Of a DNA stretch of 64,000 nucleotides, positions 51,301-59,625 are shown one piece after another. Origin of the DNA: Desulfobacter sp. (GTDB lineage Bacteria; Desulfobacterota; Desulfobacteria; Desulfobacterales; Desulfobacteraceae). The notes under the pieces are model-generated. The model had not been told where the DNA came from. It saw only the letters and a list, made by a program, of their open reading frames with translations, and did not search any database. The position numbers and the translations under genes are program-made. The stretch is from the NCBI GenBank assembly GCA_028768545.1, contig CP054838.1, positions 4,461,001 to 4,525,000 of the forward strand, written 5' to 3'. Every line of letters starts with the position of its first letter. The stretch's first letter is position 1.

Positions 51301-52959
51301 ATGAAAAACAGGCGTTCCATCATTATATTCTGGGTTCTTTTGCTTGTCCCGGCCCTGATCCTTTCAACGGCGGCATTCAGCCTGCTCTCCCATGAACAGG
51401 AGCGGATCCAAAAAAATGCCGTCCTTGCCCTGACAGATCAGGCCCGGGTCATTGCCCAGGCCCTGGATCTTGCCATGGAAACCGTCCAGAACAACCTGAC
51501 AAGATCTCTTTTGGCCATGGAAAATTCAGACCTTGAAACAGGTCTTCTGGCCTGGGAAAAGGAAAACCCCCTGGTCAGGAACGTCTTTATTTTCAACCTT
51601 GAATCAGACCTAGAATACCCCGGCAAAGCCCTGGCTGCCACAGGGGAGGAAAGAGAGTTTAAAAACCGGTTTGCCCCGTTGCTCTCAGGACGCCTCTCCT
51701 TTGATTTCAACCGTTTATCCGAGGAGGATAAAAAATCAGGACCCACAGACAGCTCATCCTCACGTCAAAGGCTGTATGCCCTGTCCCGGGAAAAGGTCAA
51801 ACCACCAGCCGAAAGCGGGTCGGCCCCCAAGGGATCTTCTTGGGATTCAAGGTCCGGCTGGATTCCCTGGTTCAGTGAAAACAGACTCTATTTGCTGGGC
51901 TGGGCCCAAAAGGACAAAACCGGCCCCATCTATGGAATAGAACTGGAACTCATGACCTTCCTGTCCAGGCTGGTAACCGATTTTCCCGAAAACCGCCAGC
52001 CGGGCACGGCATTGGTGCTCATGGACGGCAACAGCGCCCATATCCACCATTCAGGTCCGGGTCAGGCAGACCACCCCCCTGTGGCCAGGGTTATGATTTC
52101 CCCGCGGCTCCCCCACTGGGCCATTGGGGTATTTACAGATAAAAAAGTCTTGGGTACAGGCCAGTCCTTTTTAATCCTATCCCTGATTCTTGTGGGCATC
52201 CTGGTCCTGGCCATTGTGTTCGGGGGCATTCTTATCACCCGGCTCACCCTTGAAAAAATCAAAGATGCCCGACAAAAAACCTCTTTTGTGGCATCGGTCT
52301 CCCATGAACTTAAAACCCCGTTGACCAGTATCCGCATGTACGGAGAACTGCTGCTTTCCAAACGGATAATCGATCCTGACAAACAGAACCGGTATCTTGA
52401 AGTCATTGTAGGGGAAAGCGGGCGTCTCACAAGACTGATCAATAATGTACTGGATTTTGGAAAACTTGAGCAGGGCCAAAAAAAATACCAGACCTGTGAA
52501 TTTGACATGGCTGTTTTTCTTGAAGAACTGCTCCAGACCCATAGCCTCAGGATACAAACAACCGGGCTGGCGCTTGTCCGAGAGTTTATTCCGGGAGAAT
52601 GTCGGGTGAATACCGACAGGGACGCCATGGAGCAGGTGGTGCTCAACTTATTGGACAATGCCCTCAAATACGGGGGGGATGGACAATTTATAAAAGTTAT
52701 CCTGGCCCGGGAAAATCAGGATATCCTGGTTAAAATCCAGGACGATGGCCCAGGCATTCAACCGGGGTTTCAGGATCAAATTTTTGAAAAATTTTTCAGG
52801 ATAGATAATTCTCTTACCGCATCCCATCCAGGTTCCGGGCTGGGATTAAGCATTGCCAGGCAGATGGTTTACGATCTTGGGGGCGACCTTTTTCTTGACC
52901 CCGGGACAAGACAGGGAAGTTGCTTTACACTAAGGATGCCTTTACATGAAACAGATTAA
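51301..52959 (+). CDS. membrane sensor histidine kinase
   Basis: A 552-residue kinase with membrane segments at about 7-28 and 288-312 and a roughly 260-residue periplasmic sensor region of no recognised type. HisKA has H335 in SVSHELKTPLTS. HATPase has LLDNALKYGG, DDGPGI and GSGLGLSI. It is of the EnvZ/PhoR class and is paired with the OmpR-type regulator that overlaps its end by 14 bases. It starts 6 bases after the VWA gene stop (AGGAGA site), so the three genes form one unit. Confidence 0.92.
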   Translation: MKNRRSIIIFWVLLLVPALILSTAAFSLLSHEQERIQKNAVLALTDQARVIAQALDLAMETVQNNLTRSLLAMENSDLETGLLAWEKENPLVRNVFIFNLESDLEYPGKALAATGEEREFKNRFAPLLSGRLSFDFNRLSEEDKKSGPTDSSSSRQRLYALSREKVKPPAESGSAPKGSSWDSRSGWIPWFSENRLYLLGWAQKDKTGPIYGIELELMTFLSRLVTDFPENRQPGTALVLMDGNSAHIHHSGPGQADHPPVARVMISPRLPHWAIGVFTDKKVLGTGQSFLILSLILVGILVLAIVFGGILITRLTLEKIKDARQKTSFVASVSHELKTPLTSIRMYGELLLSKRIIDPDKQNRYLEVIVGESGRLTRLINNVLDFGKLEQGQKKYQTCEFDMAVFLEELLQTHSLRIQTTGLALVREFIPGECRVNTDRDAMEQVVLNLLDNALKYGGDGQFIKVILARENQDILVKIQDDGPGIQPGFQDQIFEKFFRIDNSLTASHPGSGLGLSIARQMVYDLGGDLFLDPGTRQGSCFTLRMPLHETD

Positions 52960-53647
52960 AATACTTGTGGCAGAAGACGATCTTCATATCAGAACAGGCC
53001 TTGTGGATACCCTTGAAAGTGAAAATTATGCGGTGATCCAGGCAGAAAACGGTGCAAAGGCCCTGGACCTGTTTGAGCAGGAAAATGTCGACCTGCTGCT
53101 TTTGGACCTTATGATGCCCGAAAAAAATGGGTATGACGTCTGCCAGACGATCAGGAGCAAGGATGCAGATGTTCCCATTATCATGCTCACGGCCAAGGGC
53201 GAGGAAATCGACAAGGTGGTGGGACTCAAGCTGGGGGCAGATGATTATCTGACAAAACCCTTTGGGATTCATGAACTTTTGGCAAGGATAGAGGCGGTGC
53301 TCCGCCGGACAAAAATCAGGACCGGTCAGAGCGCTGACGGGCCCAAAGCCCCCTTTTCGTTTTCCAGATTCCGGGTGGATCCCAAAACATTAAAATTGAC
53401 CGGCTCCCATGTTTCCCGGGATCTTTCAAAACGCGAGATTGCGCTTGTCCGGCTATTCGCCGATCACCCCGGGGAGGTATTGGACAGGGATTTTATTTTA
53501 AACCAAATCTGGGGAATCAGATATTCAGGCACGACCCGGACTTTGGACCAGCACATTGCCCTGCTCAGAAAAAAAACAGAAAAAGATCCGGCAAAGCCCT
53601 GCCTGATCAAGACCGTCCACGGCATTGGATACCGGTTTGAACCCTAA
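52946..53647 (+). CDS. OmpR/PhoB-family response regulator
   Basis: A 233-residue regulator. The receiver (1-120) has D54 in LLLDLMMPEK, Thr in MLTAKGE and Lys in YLTKPFG. The C-terminal winged helix (about 135-233) has the typical DFILNQIWGI, GTTRTLDQHIALLRKK and IKTVHGIGYRF. It binds DNA as a dimer after phosphorylation by the adjacent kinase. AAGGA precedes the ATG. Confidence 0.94.
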   Translation: MKQIKILVAEDDLHIRTGLVDTLESENYAVIQAENGAKALDLFEQENVDLLLLDLMMPEKNGYDVCQTIRSKDADVPIIMLTAKGEEIDKVVGLKLGADDYLTKPFGIHELLARIEAVLRRTKIRTGQSADGPKAPFSFSRFRVDPKTLKLTGSHVSRDLSKREIALVRLFADHPGEVLDRDFILNQIWGIRYSGTTRTLDQHIALLRKKTEKDPAKPCLIKTVHGIGYRFEP

Positions 53648-53663
53648 GCCTGTGTGTTGTCTG

Positions 53664-54011
53664 CTATTCCTGTGACAAAATAGACAGGCCCACAACCATC
53701 TGGCCGGGATCAGTTCCCGGACGCTGCTCTGAAATATGGCAGATCTTTGCCTTGAGCAGGTCTGGATCCGGACTCACATTTCCTTTAAACAACTTAAGGG
53801 AAATGACCTGCCCCACTTCAATACTGGCAAACAAAGTTGAATTTTTGGGGGCAAGAAAACCAAGGCCGAAACAAGACAGGTCTTTGAGGCCGAACAGATA
53901 CGCAATGGAATCTTCCGAGGGCTTGAACTCAACACTGGCACCTTCGGCGGCCGCTTCCCTGACCTTATTGCGCAATTCGGAATTCCTGGTATTTTTATTT
54001 TTTGTCATCAT
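53664..54011 (-). CDS. PilZ-like domain protein
   Basis: A 115-residue soluble protein resembling PilZ domains. An N-terminal helix rich in Arg and Lys (NSELRNKVREAAAEG) leads into a beta-barrel with FGLKDLSCFGLGFLAP, which corresponds to the D/NxSxxG c-di-GMP motif (here DLSCFG). The RxxxR motif before it is not clearly conserved, so c-di-GMP binding is uncertain. I place the start at ATG 54011 behind GGGAAAAGAG; an ATG at 54026 is also open. It converges on the OmpR-type gene. Confidence 0.65.
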   Translation of the reverse strand: MMTKNKNTRNSELRNKVREAAAEGASVEFKPSEDSIAYLFGLKDLSCFGLGFLAPKNSTLFASIEVGQVISLKLFKGNVSPDPDLLKAKICHISEQRPGTDPGQMVVGLSILSQE

Positions 54012-54236
54012 TTGCTCTTTTCCCATGTTATAACAGGATCATTAACACATATTTTCTTCTTTTTCCAAACAAATCAACCCATTATTTAAATCTGCCTTTT
54101 CCCGGGCAAAATTTCCTTCATTTTTCGCCTATACCTTAAAAATCAGACCGTTATGGGGGGTGAAGCCCTTATTTTACGCGGTATATTCAATCCGAATAGA
54201 GAATTGAAAAATAATTCATTTTTTCTATACAAATCA

Positions 54237-54266
54237 TTGACAGTCCCACATGCACTTTAATATACT
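54237..54266 (+). promoter_or_regulatory. sigma-70-type promoter of the hys operon
   Basis: TTGACA at 54237-54242 and TATACT at 54261-54266 with an 18-base spacer, about 95 bases before the hysB start. Both hexamers are near consensus. Confidence 0.55.
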
Positions 54267-54287
54267 CTGCGTCATTGCTCGCAGAGT
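54264..54287 (+). promoter_or_regulatory. inverted repeat at the start of the hys leader
   Basis: ACTCTGCG and CGCAGAGT form an 8-bp stem around an 8-base loop, overlapping the -10 and the likely transcription start. It could be an operator or a 5' mRNA hairpin. In related sulfate reducers [NiFeSe] hydrogenase expression depends on selenium; a link here is only a guess. Confidence 0.4.
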
Positions 54288-54362
54288 CCGCGATAAATAT
54301 ACTTTGCCGCGGAATAATGTACCAAAGATGTAAGATTTTTTAACAGCATCAAGGAGGTGCCC

Positions 54363-55319
54363 GTGAAAGACGAACAAGTGTTGCCGGAAGAGCAACAGAC
54401 AAAATCAGGAGTTTCCAGGAGGAGCTTTTTAAAAGCCGTTACTGGAACAGCCGCCGGAATCGGTATTTCCCAGGTTTTTAATCCTGCACTTATTCAGGCC
54501 CTGGAAACTGGCCTTAAACGCCATCCTGTTCTCTGGATTCAGGGACAGGGATGTACCGGCTGCTCAGTCAGCCTGCTGAACAATGTAGAACCGGCCATTG
54601 CCGATGTTCTGCTCAAAGTTATCAGCCTGCAGTACCACCCCACGGTTATGGCCGCTGAAGGCGCAACAGCCATGGAAAACCTGTTTGCCATTGCCAAGGA
54701 ATACAAAGGCAGATTTTCCCTTGTTGTTGAAGGTGCCATTCCCACGGCAGCCGACGGCAAGTACTGCATTATAGGCGATTACCACCACAAAGAATATTCC
54801 ATGGTCGACCTGGTTAAAGAACTGGCCCCCATGGCCGGCTCTGTTCTGGCGATTGGCACCTGTGCCACTTACGGCGGCATTCCGGCTGCTGAAGGAAACG
54901 TCACCGGCGCCACCGGCGTCATGGATTTCTTCAAAGCCGAAAGCATCAAGACACCGGTTGTCAATATACCCGGCTGTCCTTCCCATCCGGACTGGATCGT
55001 TCTTTCCATCCTCCACCTCCTGGAAAAAGGTATCCCGGAACTGGATGATGACGGACGTCCGACCCTGTTCTTTGGTGAAAATATCCACGACAACTGCCCC
55101 AGACTTGCCATGTACGACGAAGGTGAAATGTCAAAGACCCTTTCCGATCCCAATGGATGCCGTATGGATCTGGGCTGCAAAGGCCCTGACACCTATGCCG
55201 ACTGTTACAAGAGAAAATGGAACGGCGGCCTGAACTGGTGCGTTGACAACGCGGTCTGCATTGGATGCGTTCAGCCGGGATTCCCGGATGAGTTCTCACC
55301 CTTCTATGAACCCGCTTAA
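54363..55319 (+). CDS. hysB: periplasmic [NiFeSe] hydrogenase small subunit
   Basis: A 318-residue small subunit. The twin-arginine signal SRRSFLKAVTG (R19, R20) is followed by a hydrophobic segment, so the folded dimer is exported by Tat. Fe-S ligands lie in CTGCSVS (proximal), GTCATYGG, PGCPSHP, DNCPRL and CRMDLGCKGP...C, CVDNAVCIGC, matching three clusters. The start is GTG 54363 with AAGGAGG five bases upstream; the GTG two codons earlier overlaps that site. It heads the hysBAD unit. Confidence 0.93.
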   Translation: MKDEQVLPEEQQTKSGVSRRSFLKAVTGTAAGIGISQVFNPALIQALETGLKRHPVLWIQGQGCTGCSVSLLNNVEPAIADVLLKVISLQYHPTVMAAEGATAMENLFAIAKEYKGRFSLVVEGAIPTAADGKYCIIGDYHHKEYSMVDLVKELAPMAGSVLAIGTCATYGGIPAAEGNVTGATGVMDFFKAESIKTPVVNIPGCPSHPDWIVLSILHLLEKGIPELDDDGRPTLFFGENIHDNCPRLAMYDEGEMSKTLSDPNGCRMDLGCKGPDTYADCYKRKWNGGLNWCVDNAVCIGCVQPGFPDEFSPFYEPA

Positions 55320-55354
55320 TTTCGCAAAATTACAAAACCCAAGGAGGTTTTATT

Positions 55355-56866
55355 ATGGCAGGCTGTAAACCACAGGCTGAACCGGCCGGCAGCAATAAAA
55401 AAATTAAGATTCATATTGATCCGGTCACCCGGATCGAAGGACATCTTAAGGCAGAAGTTGAAGTAAAGGGCGGGGTTGTTGTTGATGCCCGTCTTACCGG
55501 CGGTATGTACCGCGGTTTTGAACAAATTCTCAACGGCAGGGACCCCAGGGATGCCACCCAGATTACCCAGAGAATCTGCGGTGTTTGCCCCACGGCCCAT
55601 GCCACTGCATCCGCCCTTGCTTTGGATGATGCATTTGGTGTTGAGTTGACAGACAATGGACGGATTGCAAGGAACCTTATTTTAGGTGCCAACTTTATCC
55701 AGTCCCATATTCTCCATTTTTACCATCTGGCAGCCCTGGACTATGTCAATGGTCCGGATACGGCTCCTTTTATCCCCAGATATAAAAACAACGATGTCCG
55801 CCTTCCGGCCGACATCAACAAAGTCGGCGTGGATCAGTATCTTGAAGCCCTTGAAATGAGAAAGATCTGCCACGAAATGGTTGCCCTTCTCGGCGGTAAG
55901 ATGCCCCATGTTCAGGGTATTGTTGTGGGCGGTTCCACTGAGATCCCCACCCGTGAAGCATTGAATAAATATGCAGAACGGTTTAAACGGGTAAAAGACT
56001 TTGTCATGGAAAAATATGTTCCCCTGATCTATCTTCTGGCCGGCCCCTACGGCGACCTGCTCAAGACAGGTGTGGGACATAAAAATCTGGTTTCCTGGGG
56101 CGTTTTCCCCACGGACAACAAGGGCAATACCCTGTTGAAACCGGGTGTTTACACTGACGGCAAAGATTATGATGTCGATCCTGCCATGATCAAAGAATTT
56201 GTAAAATACTCCTGGTTTGAAGATTCCACAACAGGTCTGAACCCCACCAAGGGTCAAACCAGACCTGATCCTTACAAAGATGGTGCCTATTCTTTCATCA
56301 AAGCACCCAGATATAACGGTAAACCCCATGAGGCAGGTCCATTGGCAAGAATGTGGGCCACCAACCCGGATCTGTCCAAAGCCGGTCAGACCGCCCTGGG
56401 CGTTCAGAAATTCCGTGATATCGGCGCTGCTGGTTTCTCCATCCTGGGCCGCCACGTGGCACGGGCTGAAGAGACTGCCCTGGTCTGCATGGCTGTTGAA
56501 GAATGGCTGTCCCAGGCCCAGCCCGGCAAAGAGACCTTTGTTCCGGCTGAAATTCCCAAGAATGCAGAAGGTCTTGGTATGACAGAAGCCCCCCGTGGCG
56601 CTCTGCTCCACTATGTGGACATCAAAGACTCTGTGATCTCCAACTATCAGATCACATCTGCCACCATCTGGAACGCCAACCCCAGGGATGATATGGGTGT
56701 AAGAGGACCCATTGAAGAATCCCTCATCGGCGTACCGGTTCCGGATATTGAAAACCCAGTCAATGTCGGGCGCCTCATCCGCGCCTACGACCCCTGACTG
56801 GGCTGTGCCGTCCACGTGCTGGACGCAGATACCGGTAAAGAAGTTAAAGTGGAACTTCCCCTTTAA
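55355..56866 (+). CDS. hysA: periplasmic [NiFeSe] hydrogenase large subunit, selenoprotein (Sec481)
   Basis: A 503-residue large subunit. The N-terminal cysteine pair of the Ni site is in RICGVCP (C75, C78). The frame meets TGA at 56795-56797 exactly at the third Ni ligand: DP-U-LGCAVH (Sec481, C484, H487). It continues 22 codons to TAA at 56864-56866. Decoding as selenocysteine gives the [NiFeSe] motif; the C-terminal 16 residues after His487 are presumably removed by HysD. The N-terminus is MAGCKPQ without a signal peptide, a lipobox-like pattern known from lipid-anchored HysA of Desulfovibrio; the subunit is exported with HysB. A hairpin at 56809-56825 is the likely SECIS. AAGGAGG precedes the ATG. 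Confidence 0.96.
56809..56825 (+). promoter_or_regulatory. candidate bacterial SECIS element of hysA
   Basis: CGTCC and GGACG form a 5-bp stem around ACGUGCU, 12 bases after the UGA and with GU in the apical loop about 20 bases away, as expected for bacterial SECIS elements. Confidence 0.65.
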
Positions 56867-56969
56867 TTAGCGATACCGTTTAGGTTATATCGATGGAGAG
56901 GCGGCCTTTGGTTGCCTCCTCATTGTTTTTTGGTGACAACCAAAATCAATACAACACCAGGAAGAGCAA

Positions 56970-57437
56970 ATGAAAAAACTATTGGTACTTGGCGTGGGCA
57001 ACACCCTCCTCATGGACGAGGGAATCGGGGTCCATGCCATCAACGAATTTTGGAAGGAAAAGGACGATTGGGACGAAACCCTCGTGGATTTCGTGGACGG
57101 CGGCACCTTTACCCAGGATATTTTTTATCTGTTTGAAAAGTATGAAAAAATTCTTGTTCTGGATATTGTCAGGGCCAACCATGAACCCGGCACCATTTAC
57201 AGCCTGGAAGAAGACCAGCTGAGAAAAGATGAAAAGCAGATGCTCTCCCTCCATGATATAGATCTTTTAGACTCTCTGAGCATGGCGGAAATCAGAGGAC
57301 ACCGGCCCTATTTAAGGGTGGTGGGCATTGAGCCTGAAGAAATCAACTGGGGCACTGAAGTCACCCCGCCCCTGGCCAAGGCTTTTCCAGGATATCTGAA
57401 CGTGGTCCGCAAGCATATCCGAGAATTGCTCGAATAA
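56970..57437 (+). CDS. hysD: hydrogenase maturation protease
   Basis: A 155-residue HycI/HyaD-type endopeptidase. Start KKLLVLGVGNTLLMDEGIGVH holds the conserved Glu (E17) that binds nickel during maturation; further ligands lie in VDGGTF and the LSLHDIDLLD His region. It should cut HysA after His487 once the NiFe(Se) site is assembled. It lies about 100 bases past hysA with its own AGGAAGAG site and ends the unit at a strong terminator. Confidence 0.92.
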   Translation: MKKLLVLGVGNTLLMDEGIGVHAINEFWKEKDDWDETLVDFVDGGTFTQDIFYLFEKYEKILVLDIVRANHEPGTIYSLEEDQLRKDEKQMLSLHDIDLLDSLSMAEIRGHRPYLRVVGIEPEEINWGTEVTPPLAKAFPGYLNVVRKHIRELLE

Positions 57438-57442
57438 AAAAA

Positions 57443-57480
57443 CCGGCTGTTTTTCAAAAAAACAGCCGGCAGTATTTTTT
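57443..57480. terminator. bidirectional Rho-independent terminator between hysD and hypE
   Basis: CCGGCTGTTTTT (57443-57454) pairs with AAAAACAGCCGG (57458-57469) around a 3-base loop. A T-run follows on the plus strand (57475-57480) and on the minus strand (A-run before 57443). It separates the convergent hys and hyp units. Confidence 0.88.
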
Positions 57481-57499
57481 CCGTGAGCATGGCTTAGGA

Positions 57500-58513
57500 T
57501 CAGCAGATTCTGGGCAATTGCTCCCCTGTCAGCATATCCACGATCCTTGTTCCCCCTATCAAGGTTTCCAGAACAACCCTGCCGGGATCCTGATCGGTTA
57601 CCTCTCCTACAATGACCGCGTCCTGGCCGAACTCACTGGCCCGGATCACCTCAAGCACCCTGTCGGCGTCAGCTTGGGGCACAAAGGCAATGAGCTTACC
57701 TTCATTGGCAATATACAAAGGATCAAACCCGAGCAATTCGCAGATGCCCTGAACCGCCCCTTTTACGGACAGCTTGTCTTCATACAGCCGGATGCCCACA
57801 TTGGACTGGGCGGCAATTTCATTCAAAGTGGTGCCAAGTCCTCCCCGGGTGGGGTCCCTTAACACGTGAACCTTGCATCCTGAATTCAAAATATCTTTGA
57901 CCATATGGTTTAAGGGGGCTGAATCGGTTTTGATATCAGAATCAAATTTAAGGCCTTCCCGTTCGCTTAAAATGGTGATCCCGTGGTCGGCAATGGAGCC
58001 TGAAACAATGATTTTATCCCCGGCCTTGGCCTGATTTCCCGATACGTCCACCCCTTGGGGGATAACGCCCACCCCTGAGGTATTGATAAAAATTTTGTCT
58101 GCCTTGCCCCGGGGCACCACCTTGGTATCCCCGGTCACAATCTTGACCCCGGCCTTTTTAGCTGCCATGGCCATGGATTCAAGAATAATTTTCAAATCCC
58201 CCACGGCCAGGCCTTCCTCAATGATCAGGCCCACTGAAATATACAAGGGATGGGCGCCGCACATGGCCACGTCATTGACCGTGCCGTTCACGGCAAGATC
58301 CCCGATATTTCCCCCTGGAAAAAAAATAGGGTCCACCACATAGGAATCCGTTGAAAACGCCATTTTTCCCTGGACAACATCAAAGACCGCCCCGTCATCC
58401 TGCTTGGAAAGCTCAGGGTTGTCAAACAGGGGAAGGATTAAATCGGAGAACATGGCATGGGAGACCTTTCCCCCGGACCCATGGTCAAGCAGAACCTTAT
58501 CATCATTTTTCAT
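57500..58513 (-). CDS. hypE: hydrogenase maturation factor HypE
   Basis: A 337-residue PurM/AIR-synthase-like protein. It dehydrates the thiocarbamoyl group on its C-terminal cysteine to thiocyanate, making the CN ligands of the NiFe centre. The chain ends GEQLPRIC, the obligatory C-terminal Cys. N-terminal DHGSGGKVSHAMF and the ATP segment DDGAVF are typical. It is the last gene of hypC-F-D-E and lies 26 bases after hypD. AAAGGA precedes the ATG. Confidence 0.96.
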   Translation of the reverse strand: MKNDDKVLLDHGSGGKVSHAMFSDLILPLFDNPELSKQDDGAVFDVVQGKMAFSTDSYVVDPIFFPGGNIGDLAVNGTVNDVAMCGAHPLYISVGLIIEEGLAVGDLKIILESMAMAAKKAGVKIVTGDTKVVPRGKADKIFINTSGVGVIPQGVDVSGNQAKAGDKIIVSGSIADHGITILSEREGLKFDSDIKTDSAPLNHMVKDILNSGCKVHVLRDPTRGGLGTTLNEIAAQSNVGIRLYEDKLSVKGAVQGICELLGFDPLYIANEGKLIAFVPQADADRVLEVIRASEFGQDAVIVGEVTDQDPGRVVLETLIGGTRIVDMLTGEQLPRIC

Positions 58514-58539
58514 TATATTTATCCTTTAAGCTGTTCTTT

Positions 58540-59625
58540 CTAACTATACTTGTAATATGCGGCACAGGCCCCTTCGCTGGAGACCATGCAGGGCCCCACA
58601 GGACTCATGGGGGTACAGGCTTTCTTGTACAGCCGGCATTGGTCAGGCGTCTTCAGACCCATGAGAATTTCACCGCAGGCACATCCTTTGGGCTCGGGCA
58701 CATCAGGCATATTCATATCAAACTTCTTTGCCCCGTCAAAGGCCTGAAATTCTTTTTTCAGGACCATCCCCGAATTGGGGATTTCACCGATTCCCCGCCA
58801 AACGGCATCAGCAATTTCAAATACCTGATTCATGATGGTTTTGGCCTTAACATTGCCGGAGTCTGACACGGCCCGGGGGTAGGCATTGACCAGGGCCGGG
58901 CAATTTGTTTCATTCTGCTCGACCAAAAGAAGAACCGACTGTAAGATATCAACGGGTTCAAATCCGGTGATCACCGAAGGAATATCATAGGTTTCAAAGG
59001 TTTGCCGATAGGCTTGGGTCCCTGTGATCACAGAGACATGACCGGGCAGGATAAACCCGTCTATTTTTACCCCGTCCGCCTCCATTAAGGCTGCGAGGGC
59101 CGGCGGGGTAAGCTTGTTGGCCGAATAAATGCTGAAATTTTCCACGCCTTGGGCCTTGGCCGTCAGAATGGCCGCGGCAATGGTCGGGATAGTGGTCTCA
59201 AACCCCACAGCACAGAATACCACTTCTTTTTTTGGATTTTCCTTGGCAATATTCAGGGCGTCAAAAATGGAGTAAACCATCCTGACATCCGCGCCATCGG
59301 CCTTTTCCCTGGACAGGGTAGAGTTGGATCCGGGCACCTTCATCAAATCCCCGAAGGTGGTCACGATCACCTCTTTTCTCTGGGCAAAGGCCACATAGGC
59401 GTCAATATCTTTCTGGGCCGTCACGCACACAGGACACCCCGGTCCTGACAACAGGGTAATCCCCCGGGGCAGGACAGAGCGGATACCATGGCGGAAAATG
59501 GACATGGTATGGGTGCCGCAGACCTCCATGAGGCGCAAGTCCTTTTTGCTGATTCTGCAGATTTTTTTAACCAATTGTCTTGCCAGTTCCCCATCCCGGA
59601 ACTCTTCAACATATTTTAAACTCAT
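58540..59625 (-). CDS. hypD: hydrogenase maturation factor HypD
   Basis: A 361-residue Fe-S protein that, with HypC, holds the Fe atom while CN and CO are added. Conserved cysteine motifs are MEVCGTHTMSIFRHG, SGPGCPVCVT, FCAVGFETTIP and the C-terminal CACGEIL. The start overlaps the hypF stop as ATGA, so translation is coupled. Confidence 0.96.
   Translation of the reverse strand: MSLKYVEEFRDGELARQLVKKICRISKKDLRLMEVCGTHTMSIFRHGIRSVLPRGITLLSGPGCPVCVTAQKDIDAYVAFAQRKEVIVTTFGDLMKVPGSNSTLSREKADGADVRMVYSIFDALNIAKENPKKEVVFCAVGFETTIPTIAAAILTAKAQGVENFSIYSANKLTPPALAALMEADGVKIDGFILPGHVSVITGTQAYRQTFETYDIPSVITGFEPVDILQSVLLLVEQNETNCPALVNAYPRAVSDSGNVKAKTIMNQVFEIADAVWRGIGEIPNSGMVLKKEFQAFDGAKKFDMNMPDVPEPKGCACGEILMGLKTPDQCRLYKKACTPMSPVGPCMVSSEGACAAYYKYS

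Larger units (their letters stand above)
54012..54362. other. intergenic region upstream of the hydrogenase operon
   Basis: About 350 bases without a gene. It holds the start side of the PilZ-like gene and the promoter and leader of hysB, listed separately. I see no further coding sequence. Confidence 0.6.

Noticed and set aside
55682..56815. 377-codon frame antisense to hysA, spanning the selenocysteine codon
   Set aside because: Antisense to a certain gene, no ribosome-binding site and no family features.
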